64,000 bases of DNA from Chryseobacterium defluvii (GCF_003634775.1 NZ_RBXB01000002.1:434001-498000), one strand, 5' to 3'. Positions 7,577 through 18,092 are shown, counted from the first letter of the stretch. Translations and numbers: made by a program. The notes: generated from the letters alone by a model not told the origin.

Positions 7577-9691
7577 TTATTCTTTGATAACCTTTTTAGA
7601 AATCACGTCTTTATCTGTTTTCACTTCAACGATATAAATTCCTTTAGGATATGATGATAAATCCACAGATTCCTGATCACTATTGATTGCCCCGTTTTGC
7701 AATTTCTTACCCGATAAATCATAAACATTGAAAGTAGATTTTTTAGGTGCTTTCAATACTTTTACGATGTCTTTAGTAACGGTTGGGGCGATAATAATCC
7801 CATTAGCAATTTCAGATTCTTTGGTGCCTAAAACTTGCTCACTATGTCCAGTTACAATAATAGAATAGTTTTGAGGATTGTTAGATCCAACATTATCTAC
7901 CAATGTTCCTTTGTTAGTGATCTCAATTCTATAATTTCTTCCGGCAACCGGAGCATCAATAACAACTTGCTCTACGTTATCAACCGTATTGTCTGCTTTG
8001 GTTGCAGGTGTATTTGGACTTGCTGCATTAAGCTTCCATGGATAATAAATCAAGTTACTAGTAGTATCAATAATTCTTAGGTCCATATCGTTGATCAATC
8101 TTGATGTTCTGTTATTATGAGCAGCTTGATAAGTAGTAGGAAGATTAGTTAATGCAGGGTCAATCCATGAAATTGTAACTTTTAACGGCTCACTTCCTGA
8201 TGCTTTTACAAGCTTTTTGTTGGCAACGCCACTTGTTAAAGTTTCATTATTAAAGATTACGGTACCGTTTGATTTTCCAACCAGGATTTCTGCACCTTTC
8301 TTAGCATCTGCATATCCCCATCCGAATAATGGATCCGGACCCACATTTCCTGCTTCCTGTGCAGAGTGTACTAATAATGTTTTAGCAGAAGCGGCATTTA
8401 AAAGACTTCCTGCAAATAATTGCTTGTTGATTTGTGTCCAAAGTCCGATAATTCCTGTAATTACCGGAGCAGAGAAAGATGTTCCGCTACCATATCCATA
8501 AGTTTCACTTCCCGTAGTACTTGAAGCCGGATAGAATACATCAGTACCTGTAGTAGCGATATCTGGCTTAATACCACCATCATCTCTTGGTCCTGCGCTA
8601 CTGTAGCTTGAATGTACTACATCTGAAGATGTAGTATATTTGAAATTATTAGTAGTAATTACATCTGTAGCTGCAACAACAATAATGTTCTTAGCTAAAG
8701 AACCGTTTGTAATACAATCTGCTCCATTGCTACAGTTGTTTGGAGGAAGAGTAGCCCCTGCAGGGAAAAGGGTATAACCCGAACCTGTACTGTAATAGGC
8801 TGTAGTAACGGCACTGCCAGTAGGACCATCCCCAAAATAGTTTCCAGCTGATTTTACGATGATATTTGAAGGATTCTGATATACAATGTCATCATAATTG
8901 GCATCATTATCTAAATACGCTCCTTGTAAATCATAAGCTGTACCAGATGTACCTCCTGAATAAGAGCCATTCCAATACCATGCACTTTGTGGAAGTCCAT
9001 AACTAGGTCCCCATAACCATCCTCCGTTGCTTCCATATGAGTGGTTGGAAATATTAGGATTAGCTAATAATATTTTATCAAATACATCACTTGGTGAAGA
9101 TTGTCCAGGTAAAGTAGTTGTAGCGAATCTGTAAGAATCAATAGTGGAGTTAATAGCAATTCCTTTGATGTTACCATTCAAACCACCACCACTTACAGCA
9201 ACAGAGCGAGCACCAATAAATCCGGCTACACCAGTTGCGTGATCACTGTAACTTTGCGTAGTAGCTTCCAGGTTTGTAATTCTTCCTGTAGCATTAGCAA
9301 ATGCAGTATGAGGAGCATATACTCTACCTCCATCGAATACTGTATACTTTATATTTTCACCGTTAAAGGCTCCGGATAATCCAACTATATTTCCTGCTGT
9401 GTTAAGTGCATCAGCATTTGCATTTAATCCTTGTCTGGTATCTTCAGTTGTAAAAAAGAAAGGTTTCCCATCAAAAACAAAAGCTACCCTTGTGCTTAAA
9501 TCTTCTAGCTTTTCCTTTAAATCAGAATCCTTATTTAAATCAATAGTATTGTAATTACTATTTACATAGTTGTTGAAAGCCTGTTGTTTTACAGCTTTTT
9601 GTTGATCAAATCTTCTATGCAAAGCTTCATTGCTTTGCGCACTTATTAAAGTAATAGCTAATGTACTGACTAAAAGTAAATGTTTCTTCAT
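7577..9691 (-). CDS. Secreted subtilisin-like (S8) serine protease with T9SS type A sorting domain
   Basis: 704 residues. A Sec signal peptide (residues 1-19, ending TLISAQS) is followed by a short pro-region. The S8 triad is complete: D120 in VFDGG, H151 in DHATG, S405 in GTSFSAP; the oxyanion Asn is N284 in SAGN. A jelly-roll-like domain follows (about 480-615), as in KP-43-type subtilases. The last ~75 residues (NVYDLSGKKL ... KGIYIVEV ... KKVIKE) form a type A T9SS C-terminal domain, so the enzyme is exported across the outer membrane by T9SS and released or anchored at the surface. It is monocistronic, with its own -7 box and a hairpin behind it. Substrate unknown. Confidence 0.93.
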   Translation of the reverse strand: MKKHLLLVSTLAITLISAQSNEALHRRFDQQKAVKQQAFNNYVNSNYNTIDLNKDSDLKEKLEDLSTRVAFVFDGKPFFFTTEDTRQGLNANADALNTAGNIVGLSGAFNGENIKYTVFDGGRVYAPHTAFANATGRITNLEATTQSYSDHATGVAGFIGARSVAVSGGGLNGNIKGIAINSTIDSYRFATTTLPGQSSPSDVFDKILLANPNISNHSYGSNGGWLWGPSYGLPQSAWYWNGSYSGGTSGTAYDLQGAYLDNDANYDDIVYQNPSNIIVKSAGNYFGDGPTGSAVTTAYYSTGSGYTLFPAGATLPPNNCSNGADCITNGSLAKNIIVVAATDVITTNNFKYTTSSDVVHSSYSSAGPRDDGGIKPDIATTGTDVFYPASSTTGSETYGYGSGTSFSAPVITGIIGLWTQINKQLFAGSLLNAASAKTLLVHSAQEAGNVGPDPLFGWGYADAKKGAEILVGKSNGTVIFNNETLTSGVANKKLVKASGSEPLKVTISWIDPALTNLPTTYQAAHNNRTSRLINDMDLRIIDTTSNLIYYPWKLNAASPNTPATKADNTVDNVEQVVIDAPVAGRNYRIEITNKGTLVDNVGSNNPQNYSIIVTGHSEQVLGTKESEIANGIIIAPTVTKDIVKVLKAPKKSTFNVYDLSGKKLQNGAINSDQESVDLSSYPKGIYIVEVKTDKDVISKKVIKE

Positions 9692-9726
9692 AACACTTAG
9701 TAAATGTGGAATAAAATATTAAGAGG

Positions 9727-9734
9727 CAAATATA
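9727..9734 (-). promoter_or_regulatory. -7 box of the subtilase gene
   Basis: TATATTTG on the minus strand, 35 bases upstream of the ATG, in the 269-base divergent region shared with dnaE. Confidence 0.5.
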
Positions 9735-9960
9735 TATAAAATTATTAAGGTGTATTAATTTAATAAGAAAAAGTTGATTTATTGTTGATTTATTTTTTCT
9801 AAAATAATAATTACATTGAGTTTTTGATGTTTTTAGTGATGAGGTAATAATTATTAAAAATTGAATTGTATCTACTTATTGAAGTCGGTGATAAAAATTA
9901 AATATTAGGAAAAATTGAAGTAACTTTACATTCTCTTTCTTAAAAAAGTTAGAAAATTAT

Positions 9961-12900
9961 ATGTACTTAATTTTTGACACAGAAACCACAGGGTTACCAA
10001 AAAATTTCAACGCTCCTCTTTCAGATTCGGAAAACTGGCCGAGAATGGTTCAGATCGCCTGGCAATTACACGATGATGAGGGGAATCTGATAGAAAACCA
10101 GGATTATATCATTAAGCCGGAAGGGTATGATATTCCCTTTAATGCTGCGAGAATTCACGGGATAACTACTAAGATTGCCAATGAGGAAGGACGGGATTTG
10201 CAGGAGGTTTTGGAAGAATTTTCTGAAGTTTTGGAGCGGGTAAGAGTGGTTTCTGGACATAATGTTGAATTTGATTATAATATTGTAGGTGCTGAATTTT
10301 TCAGGAAGAGTCTAAAAGATAATCTTCAGGAAAAACCAAAAGCGGATACGATGATCTTAGGAACAGATTTTTGTCAGCTTGGAGGAGGCAGAGGAGGGAG
10401 ATTCAAACCTCCGAAACTTGAAGAACTTTACGAAAAATTATATGGGCATAAGTTTGATGAAGCCCACAATGCTGCCGCTGACGTAAATGCAACCGCTCAG
10501 GTGTTTTTTGAAATGATGAGGGTGGGAGTGATTCCTGCTGAAGTGTTGAAGATTTCAGAAGATCAGTTAAAATATTTCAGAACACTGTATCCTGATCCGA
10601 TAAAACCTTTCAGTATTGTGATCAGAAGGCAGGTTGCGGATTTCCATAACAAGAAAAAGCAGACGGATTTCGGAAGCATTGATGAAATTGATCTTGGGAA
10701 ATATTTCAACTTTGATAACCATAGTGTATTCTCAACGCTTATGGCTACATCAAGTATTTCCGACCTTATCAAAAGAGCTTCGGATGATAATTTTCCTGCC
10801 GTGGGAATGGTTGATATCGGAAATATGATGGGAGCCTTTAAATTTGTTTCTGCAGTAGAATCGGCGAATTCGGAAAGAAGTAAGAAGCATAAAGAATATC
10901 TTGCCAAGAAACAGGAAGCAGAAGAAAAAGGAGAGGTTTTTAATGAAGAAGAACCTGTTTCAGAACCATTAATTCCGGTTGTTGGCTGTGAATTCTATAT
11001 CTCGGACCGATATGAGCAAAAGCAATTTACAAAAGATGACCCGGATAGAAGAACACAGGTTGTACTTCTGGCGAAAGATTTTAATGGGTATAAAAATCTG
11101 GCGAAGCTTTCAAGTATCGGATTTTTGAAAGGATTTTACTTCGGGGTTCCAAGAATCAGTCGTGAAGTTATAGCAGAATATAAAGAAGGTTTGATTGCTT
11201 TGACTTCTGGTATTAACGGAGATATTCCTGATGCAATCTTAAATACGGGAGAGCAAAAAGGTGAAGAGCTTTTCAAATGGTGGAAAGATACCTTCGCAGA
11301 CGATTTCTATGTTCAGATTCAAAATCATAAGCTACCGGAAGAAGAACACTTGAATGAGGTTCTATTGTATCTGGCAGATAAATATAATGTAAAAATCCTG
11401 GCTCAGAATGAAACATTTTATACCAACAAGGATGATTCTAATATCCAGGATATTGTAAGCTGTATTAAAGATGGTGAAAAACTATCAACTCCTGTAGGAA
11501 AGGGTTTTGGTAAAAGAAGAGGATTGGCGACAGGGGAATATTACATCAAAAACAGTGAAGAAATCAAGGAAGCTTTTCTTGCTTATCCTGATGCGTTTGA
11601 AGCTTATGAAGAGTTTCTGGCTAAATTTAGTGCATATACACTGAAAAGAGATGTACTCCTTCCCAAATTCGATATTCCTGTTGAATTTATTCGCCCTGAA
11701 GATGATGTGGACGGTGGAAAACGTGGCGAAATGGCCTATTTGACCCATCTGACTTACGAAGGTGCAAGAAAAAGATATGCTGAAATTACAGATGAGATCA
11801 AAGAACGTCTTGACTTCGAATTGGATGTTATTGCTAATACAGGGTACCCGGGATACTTCCTTATTGTACAGGATTTTTGCAACGAGGCCAGAAAAATGGG
11901 AGTATGGGTTGGTCCCGGACGTGGTTCGGCTGCAGGTTCGGCTGTAGCTTATTGCATCGGTATTACCAATGTGGATCCGATTAAGTATGATCTCCTTTTT
12001 GAGAGATTCCTTAACCCGGAGAGGGTATCCATGCCCGATATTGATATTGACTTTGATGATGAAGGCCGGGACAGGATTATCAAATGGGTAATTGATAAAT
12101 ATGGGCAGAATCAGGTGGCTCAGATTATTACTTATTCGGTATTGGGAGGAAAGTCTGCCATCAAAGATGCAGGAAGAGTATTGGATGTTCCTATCCCTGA
12201 AACTAACAATATTGCCAAATTAGTGCCTTCGACCCCGGGAATGAATATTGCTAAGGCGCTGTCAAAATATGATAAATTAAGACCGGAAGAGCAGCTTCTT
12301 GTAGATGAAATGAGAATGGTTCTCGGCAATCCTGAAGATCCCCGTTTTGATGTGCTGGAAAGTGCTAAAAAAATGGAAGGATGTATCAGGAATACCGGAA
12401 TCCATGCTTGTGGTGTCATCATTACACCGGAAGAAGTAAGTAATCTGGTCCCGGTTACTATTGCTGCAAAAGATGCGGATATTCTTGTATCGCAGTTTGA
12501 TAACTCCGTAGCGGAAAGTGCGGGATTATTGAAAATGGACTTTCTGGGTCTTCGTACTTTAACGATTATCAAGGATGCTTTGAAGCTTGTAAAAGAAAGG
12601 CATGGTATTGATATAGACCCGGATAAAATTCAGCTTGATGATCCAAAAACCTATCAGTTATTTAAGGAAGGAAGAACAGTAGGGATTTTCCAGTATGAAA
12701 GTCCGGGAATGCAGAAATATATGAGGGAGCTTAAGCCTACGGTTTTTGCTGACCTTATTGCAATGAATGCTCTTTATCGTCCCGGGCCAATTAAATATAT
12801 CCCGAATTTCATCAACAGGAAACACGGAATTGAAGAGATTGTTTATGATTTGCCTGAAACGGAAGAGTATTTAAAGGAAACTTACGGAATTACCGTTTAT

Positions 12901-14622
12901 CAGGAGCAGGTAATGTTGTTATCCCAGAAATTAGCCAATTTTACAAAAGGTGAAGCGGATACCCTGAGAAAGGCCATGGGTAAAAAACAGATCGATGTTC
13001 TGAACAAAATGCACCCTAAATTCATCGAAGGAGGCCGTAAAAATAATCTCGATGAAACCCGCCTGGAAAAGATCTGGAACGACTGGAAAGCTTTCGCAGA
13101 ATACGCATTTAATAAATCCCACTCAACGTGTTATGCGTTGGTTGCTTATCATACGGCTTTTTTAAAAGCAAACTATCCGGCGGAATATATGGCGAGTGTA
13201 ATGAGTAATAACATCAACAATACAGCTCAGATTACGATGTTCATGGAAGATTGTAAGAGTATGGGGGTAGATGTTTTAGGACCGGATGTAAATGAATCTC
13301 AATATAAATTCTCGGTAAATGAGAAAGGGCAGATTCGTTTTGGTTTAGGTGCTATCAAGGGAATTGGAGAAGGACCAAGTGAAGCGATCACTAAAGAAAG
13401 AGAGAACGGAAGATTTAAGGATATTTATGATTTCTTTGAAAGAATTCCGTCATCCCAGGTTAACAAAAGAGTCGCGGAGAGTTTGGTGATTGCAGGGGCT
13501 TTCGATGAGCTTGATAAATATCACCGGGGACAATATTTTGATATAGACATGGCCGGGAGAACCAATCTTGAAAGGCTTTTAAGATATGGACAGAGCTTCC
13601 AAGAAAGTAAAAATGAGGTGGAAAATTCTCTTTTTGCTGATTTTGCGGAAGAAATCCAGATTGAACAGCCTAAGCTGGCTCCCTGTCCGGAATGGCCCAA
13701 TATGCATAAACTTAACAAAGAAAAGGAAATTATCGGATTCTACCTTTCGGCTCACCCGTTGGATGAATTCAAATATCAATTCCAATTCATGCAGGGGCAA
13801 CTTTCCAAAAAATCTGTGCTGGAAAAGGAAGAAGTGGAAAAAATAGTTGTAGATGAGGTGCCGATTCTTGAACAGGATACTCCGGAAGAAGTTGTTGATA
13901 TTGTAGAGATTGTTTCCGATGAATTGCTGACCGGGGAAGAAGAGATGGTGGAAGAAACTACTAAAAAAGCGGAGCCCAAAGGGAATTTCGGATTTTTGAA
14001 TCTTGATGAGGTGGATGCTTATAAAGAACAGGCATTTAGTAATAATCCCCCTGAATTATTCGAAGAAAAGAAAAAAGACTGGAAGCAGATCCAAAAGGAA
14101 AAAGAAAATGGAGGCGGAGGTAAAGAATTTACCGTTGCGGGATTAATTACCGAATACAGGGTTCAGGATGGATTCAAAAGTGGTGAAAAGGTTGCTTTCC
14201 TTACATTGGAGGATTATACGGGGTCTTATTCTTTCAGGCTGGGAGACAGAGATTATATGCGATTGAAAGAAAAGCTTGAAGTGCAGCGCTTTGTAATTTT
14301 GAAAATAAAATTCGCTCAGGTAAAAGACGGTCGTGTTTTTGTAAACGTTAATGATGTTATCGAGCTTAAAGAGGCATTTGAAAGATTTGCCAAAAGCATA
14401 TCTTTGGTAATGGATGTTATGGATTTCAGAAAAGAAGATCTGGAATTTTTCAGAAATGTTCTCGAAAAAAATAAAGGCGACCAGAAATTGAAATTCTATC
14501 TGAAAAATATTGAAGATGATTCCCATATAGAGCTTCAGTCTATGAAATACTCCGTCGATCTGAATGGAGATCTGATCAAAGAAATACAATTGCTCAATAA
14601 ATATGAATTTTATTTAAATTAA
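9961..14622 (+). CDS. dnaE: DNA polymerase III alpha subunit with fused N-terminal DEDDh exonuclease
   Basis: 1553 residues, about 390 more than E. coli DnaE. Residues 1-190 are a DnaQ-like proofreading exonuclease: Exo I FDTETTG (5-11), Exo II GHNVEFDYN (99-107), Exo III H169...D174. Then comes a PHP domain (about 250-460) whose metal-binding signature is gone: the usual HLHxHSxYS and ITDHGN read SVFSTLMATSS (255-265) and MVDIGN (283-288). The polymerase active-site Asp residues are present: PDIDIDF (692-698) and D860 in KMDFLGLRTL. Near the C-terminus an OB fold (about 1390-1470) follows an acidic, Glu-rich insert (about 1285-1350). It is the replicative polymerase core with built-in editing. 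The gene is alone, with a strong terminator behind it. Confidence 0.97.
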   Translation: MYLIFDTETTGLPKNFNAPLSDSENWPRMVQIAWQLHDDEGNLIENQDYIIKPEGYDIPFNAARIHGITTKIANEEGRDLQEVLEEFSEVLERVRVVSGHNVEFDYNIVGAEFFRKSLKDNLQEKPKADTMILGTDFCQLGGGRGGRFKPPKLEELYEKLYGHKFDEAHNAAADVNATAQVFFEMMRVGVIPAEVLKISEDQLKYFRTLYPDPIKPFSIVIRRQVADFHNKKKQTDFGSIDEIDLGKYFNFDNHSVFSTLMATSSISDLIKRASDDNFPAVGMVDIGNMMGAFKFVSAVESANSERSKKHKEYLAKKQEAEEKGEVFNEEEPVSEPLIPVVGCEFYISDRYEQKQFTKDDPDRRTQVVLLAKDFNGYKNLAKLSSIGFLKGFYFGVPRISREVIAEYKEGLIALTSGINGDIPDAILNTGEQKGEELFKWWKDTFADDFYVQIQNHKLPEEEHLNEVLLYLADKYNVKILAQNETFYTNKDDSNIQDIVSCIKDGEKLSTPVGKGFGKRRGLATGEYYIKNSEEIKEAFLAYPDAFEAYEEFLAKFSAYTLKRDVLLPKFDIPVEFIRPEDDVDGGKRGEMAYLTHLTYEGARKRYAEITDEIKERLDFELDVIANTGYPGYFLIVQDFCNEARKMGVWVGPGRGSAAGSAVAYCIGITNVDPIKYDLLFERFLNPERVSMPDIDIDFDDEGRDRIIKWVIDKYGQNQVAQIITYSVLGGKSAIKDAGRVLDVPIPETNNIAKLVPSTPGMNIAKALSKYDKLRPEEQLLVDEMRMVLGNPEDPRFDVLESAKKMEGCIRNTGIHACGVIITPEEVSNLVPVTIAAKDADILVSQFDNSVAESAGLLKMDFLGLRTLTIIKDALKLVKERHGIDIDPDKIQLDDPKTYQLFKEGRTVGIFQYESPGMQKYMRELKPTVFADLIAMNALYRPGPIKYIPNFINRKHGIEEIVYDLPETEEYLKETYGITVYQEQVMLLSQKLANFTKGEADTLRKAMGKKQIDVLNKMHPKFIEGGRKNNLDETRLEKIWNDWKAFAEYAFNKSHSTCYALVAYHTAFLKANYPAEYMASVMSNNINNTAQITMFMEDCKSMGVDVLGPDVNESQYKFSVNEKGQIRFGLGAIKGIGEGPSEAITKERENGRFKDIYDFFERIPSSQVNKRVAESLVIAGAFDELDKYHRGQYFDIDMAGRTNLERLLRYGQSFQESKNEVENSLFADFAEEIQIEQPKLAPCPEWPNMHKLNKEKEIIGFYLSAHPLDEFKYQFQFMQGQLSKKSVLEKEEVEKIVVDEVPILEQDTPEEVVDIVEIVSDELLTGEEEMVEETTKKAEPKGNFGFLNLDEVDAYKEQAFSNNPPELFEEKKKDWKQIQKEKENGGGGKEFTVAGLITEYRVQDGFKSGEKVAFLTLEDYTGSYSFRLGDRDYMRLKEKLEVQRFVILKIKFAQVKDGRVFVNVNDVIELKEAFERFAKSISLVMDVMDFRKEDLEFFRNVLEKNKGDQKLKFYLKNIEDDSHIELQSMKYSVDLNGDLIKEIQLLNKYEFYLN

Positions 14623-14652
14623 AAATCACGTTTTGTAGAATAATATAAATCT

Positions 14653-14672
14653 AAGACAGCTTTTGCTGTCTT
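14653..14672 (+). terminator. Terminator of dnaE
   Basis: An 8-bp stem (AAGACAGC / GCTGTCTT) with a T4 loop is followed by a T-rich run, starting 30 bases after the dnaE stop. Confidence 0.85.
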
Positions 14673-14760
14673 TTTTATTTTGAATTGGAAAATTGGAGTT
14701 ATTGTTTTATTGTATTGAATATCAGTTGTTTAAAAATAATTCATTAATTAATGAATTTTT

Positions 14761-14880
14761 AGTTATTTAATTTAATTATTGATTTTTAATTAAATAAATA
14801 CTATTTAAATTATTAATTTTTTAATATATTTTAATAAATATTATTATTTATTTAATTTATTTTGTAATTTTATACTTTGA
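14761..14880 (+). promoter_or_regulatory. Extremely A/T-rich tract upstream of the first T9SS surface-protein gene
   Basis: Only 6 of 120 bases are G or C, and 14802-14863 is an unbroken run of A and T. It lies directly upstream of a TATACTTTG that could be the -7 region and ends 20 bases before the ATG. It may act as an UP-like or bending element, or as a target of an AT-binding silencer; this is inference. Confidence 0.4.
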
Positions 14881-14900
14881 ATTTCTAAATAAAACTAAGT

Positions 14901-17792
14901 ATGAAAAAATTAAATTTACTCTTTATGCTTTTAATGGCCTTTTTGGCTTGTCAAAAGTATTCTGGGCAGTCATTCGTTGTTGCTACCTGTTCTAGCAATG
15001 TTGATAATTTTACGTATTCTGCTATGAGAAGCAGTACTACGGCCAATGATAAAAACCGGACGGCATTTATTATTCCGGCTTCTCAATTGACGAGTATTGC
15101 TAATGGGACGATAACTTCTACCTATTTTAGAAGAGCTACGGCTTCAGGAACGCTTAACGCAGATGCCAATTTTAAAATCTATTTAAAAAATACTGCTTCA
15201 GTAGACTTTGGGGCATCTTCTATCGATTGGGCTACTGAAACGGGAACGGCAACATTAGTATATGATGGAAATCCCCAAACTGCAGTAGGGAGTTCTGCCG
15301 GGTATAAACAATTTGTTCATACTACTAATTTTAATTATACTTCTGGAAGTAATCTGGCTGTTTATATAGAATATGTGCAGACGACAGCTCAGGCATCTAA
15401 TATTTATTGGCAGTATGAGTATGTTGGACCTTGTATCAATACGGCCAACTCCAATACTACTAAATATGAAAATACTACCGGTGCATTTACGGGATCACTT
15501 GCGAGTACAAATTATAGAAGACCTTTCATTGCGTTTGATCTTCCTCCTACTTCGGTTCCGGCTTGTACTACAGTAACGTTCCCTGCTGCTGGAGCTACAA
15601 ATGCTCCTTATTCTCCAATGTTAACATGGAATGCGGTTACGGGTTCCGCTGCAGCATCAAGCTATAAATTAAAAGTAGGGACTACTCCGGGAGGAAGTGA
15701 TGTAGTGGCTAATACTAATGTAGGGAATGTAACTTCTTATGCTTTGTCTAATCTGACCGCTGGTACAACATATTATGTTACTGTTACACCTGTTAATTCA
15801 CTTGGTGAAGCTACAGGTTGTACGGAAACTTCATTCACTGTAGCCGGGCCTCCTGCAAATGATAACTGTGCGGGTGCTGTTCCGTTGACTGTAAATACGG
15901 ATATGAATTGTGGAGTGACAACTGCAGGAAATACATTAGGAGCAACTAATTCAGGAATTACAATGGTTTCACCATGCAGTACAACAGCGGTTGGTGATGA
16001 TGATGTCTGGTATTCATTTGTAGCAACCTCCACATCTCATGTGGTATCATTGTCTAATGTTGTTTCTACTGGACCTACAAGTACTACAGATGCTTATTTT
16101 CAGGTACTGAGCGGGGCCTGTGGCTCTCAAACCAGTGTATTGTGTTCGGACCCGAATGCTGCTATAGTAACCGGATTAACGGTGGGGCAAACATATTATG
16201 TAAGAGTATTTACTGTGGGTGAATCGAATGCGGGTGGCAGAAATATCAGCTTTAACATCTGTATAGGAACACCGCCACCGCCGCCGGCAAATGATGATTG
16301 TGCAAGTGCTGTTGCTTTGACGGTGAGTTCAGGATCGCTATGTACAAATGCAGTAGCCGGGACAACATTGTCTGCTACGGACTCTGGTGTTGCTGTTGCT
16401 CCATGTACAGGAACTGCTGATGATGATGTCTGGTATTCATTTGTGGCTACCTCTGCAACTCATGTTGTTGCCTTAACGAATGTGGTGTCTGTGGGAACAA
16501 CTTCTTCCACATCGCTTTACCTTCAGGTGTTAAGTGGTGCCTGTGGATCATCAGCGAGTGTAGCTTGTGATACATCTTATGCTACTCCGACCCAGCTTAC
16601 AGGTTTGACGGTAGGAAATACGTATTATGTAAGGGTTTATAATTCTAATGGTTTGGGTTATGCCAATTCATTTAATATTTGTGTTACAACACCGGTGGCT
16701 CCGTCAAACGATGAGTGTGCCAATGCCGTGCCTTTAACGGTGAGTTCAACTTCGACTTGTGGTGGTGCAACTGCAGGGACTACGGCTTCGGCTACTAACT
16801 CAGGGCTTGCTGTGTCTCCATGTACGGGAACGGCTGATGATGATGTCTGGTATTCATTTGTTGCATCGGCGACAATCCATGCTATTGCATTATCGAATAT
16901 AATTTCTACAGGAACTACATCATCTACAAGTTTATATACTCAGGTATTTAGTGGGGCATGTGGAGCGTTGACAAGTGTTGTTTGTGGTACGACTCATTTT
17001 ACACCTGTTACAGGGCTTACTCCTGGTCAGACTTATTATGTGAGAGTATATAATAGTAATGGTGCTGGCTACAGTAATAGTTTTAATATTTGCGTAATTA
17101 CGCCAGCTTTACCTCCGGCAAATGATATTTGCTCAGGAGCTGTGGCTTTAACGGTGGGGAATAATTTCAATAGTAATCCTATTACGACAAGTAATGATGG
17201 TGCAACAACAGATGGGACAACTACTTGTCAGGCCAGTAGAGGGGAGAATGTATGGTATTCTGTAGTGGTACCGGCTAGCGGTACTCTTACCATTGAGACT
17301 CAGGGTGTTGCCGGTTCTGGTCTTCTGGATACTGTACTTTCTGTTCATGGAGGAACATGCGGGGCATTAACAAGTGTAGCATGTGATGATGATAGTGGAA
17401 TAGATAATTACTCATTATTGTCACTAACGGGGCAAACACCGGGTGCTACTTTGTATATAAGTGTATGGAGATATACGGCAGCGGCAGGTGGAAGTTTTCC
17501 GGGACAATTTAAGCTTTCTGCGTATGATGCTTCTGTGTTGGCTACCAATGAGGCGGCTATAGTAAAAGACAAGTTAAAAGTGTATCCGAATCCGTTTAAA
17601 GATGTTTTATATATATCTGATATTTCTGGCGTAAAATCAGTTTCTGTAGTGGATATGACAGGACGAATAATGAAAACGATTGATAAGCCTGGATCTATAC
17701 TTTATTTGGGAGAGTTGAAATCAGGCATGTATATAGTTCTTCTTACGATGAAAGATGGTTCGAGACAAACTATTAAAGTTATTAAGCAATAG
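14901..17792 (+). CDS. Large modular surface protein A (FN3 plus four 'AND-C' modules, T9SS type A)
   Basis: 963 residues. Signal peptide 1-~22 (ends near YSGQS). Residues ~24-215 form a domain I do not recognise, shared with the next gene (RTAFIIPASQL, STYFRR, KIYLKNTA). A fibronectin type III-like domain (TITW/LTWNAV ... YYVTVTPVN) spans ~217-313. Four ~140-residue modules begin at about 318, 461, 601 and 739 with an ANDxC pattern and contain DDVWYSFVA, LSGACG and GQTYYVRV; they look like beta-sandwich modules related to the pre-peptidase C-terminal/adhesin type (inference). The last module has the variant NVWYSVVVPASG. A type A T9SS domain ends the protein (YPNPFKDVLYISD ... KVIKQ). Exported to the cell surface; adhesion or matrix role likely, unproven. 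Confidence 0.85.
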   Translation: MKKLNLLFMLLMAFLACQKYSGQSFVVATCSSNVDNFTYSAMRSSTTANDKNRTAFIIPASQLTSIANGTITSTYFRRATASGTLNADANFKIYLKNTASVDFGASSIDWATETGTATLVYDGNPQTAVGSSAGYKQFVHTTNFNYTSGSNLAVYIEYVQTTAQASNIYWQYEYVGPCINTANSNTTKYENTTGAFTGSLASTNYRRPFIAFDLPPTSVPACTTVTFPAAGATNAPYSPMLTWNAVTGSAAASSYKLKVGTTPGGSDVVANTNVGNVTSYALSNLTAGTTYYVTVTPVNSLGEATGCTETSFTVAGPPANDNCAGAVPLTVNTDMNCGVTTAGNTLGATNSGITMVSPCSTTAVGDDDVWYSFVATSTSHVVSLSNVVSTGPTSTTDAYFQVLSGACGSQTSVLCSDPNAAIVTGLTVGQTYYVRVFTVGESNAGGRNISFNICIGTPPPPPANDDCASAVALTVSSGSLCTNAVAGTTLSATDSGVAVAPCTGTADDDVWYSFVATSATHVVALTNVVSVGTTSSTSLYLQVLSGACGSSASVACDTSYATPTQLTGLTVGNTYYVRVYNSNGLGYANSFNICVTTPVAPSNDECANAVPLTVSSTSTCGGATAGTTASATNSGLAVSPCTGTADDDVWYSFVASATIHAIALSNIISTGTTSSTSLYTQVFSGACGALTSVVCGTTHFTPVTGLTPGQTYYVRVYNSNGAGYSNSFNICVITPALPPANDICSGAVALTVGNNFNSNPITTSNDGATTDGTTTCQASRGENVWYSVVVPASGTLTIETQGVAGSGLLDTVLSVHGGTCGALTSVACDDDSGIDNYSLLSLTGQTPGATLYISVWRYTAAAGGSFPGQFKLSAYDASVLATNEAAIVKDKLKVYPNPFKDVLYISDISGVKSVSVVDMTGRIMKTIDKPGSILYLGELKSGMYIVLLTMKDGSRQTIKVIKQ
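15852..17520 (+). repeat. Four tandem ~0.42-kb coding modules in surface protein A
   Basis: Modules start near 15852, 16281, 16701 and 17115. The first three share a DNA core of over 20 identical bases around GATGATGATGTCTGGTATTC, so they are alike as DNA as well as protein, which points to recent duplication or gene conversion. Confidence 0.75.
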
Positions 17793-17822
17793 ATCCGATA
17801 GTAATTAAAAATATGAATTAAG

Positions 17823-17845
17823 ATAGCAGCTGTATTAGCTGCTAT
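17823..17845 (+). terminator. Terminator of surface protein A
   Basis: A 9-bp stem (ATAGCAGCT / AGCTGCTAT) with a 5-base loop and a following T-run lies 30 bases after the stop. The rest of the ~300-base gap to the next gene is AT-rich with no gene; TACATTTA at 18057-18064 is a one-mismatch -7 box. Confidence 0.85.
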
Positions 17846-18092
17846 TTTTTTATGTTAAATGCTGTAAAATGATTTCAGTATAATGTTTTTGTTTATATGT
17901 TATAATATTGATTTTCAGATTGTTATTTTATTTTCATTATTATGTGAATAATTTATAAAATTAAATGATTGTTTAGTTTTTGATTTATAAAATGTTGTTT
18001 TTGGTGTAAGATTTTTAAAAAAATACAATAGTTTATGATTTTTGTTGAAAATATTTATACATTTACCACCCTAATTTTTAATTTTACTAAGC

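Noticed and set aside
13586..13979. Several short frames on both strands inside dnaE
   Set aside because: All lie within the intact 1553-residue polymerase frame and show no start signals or family features.
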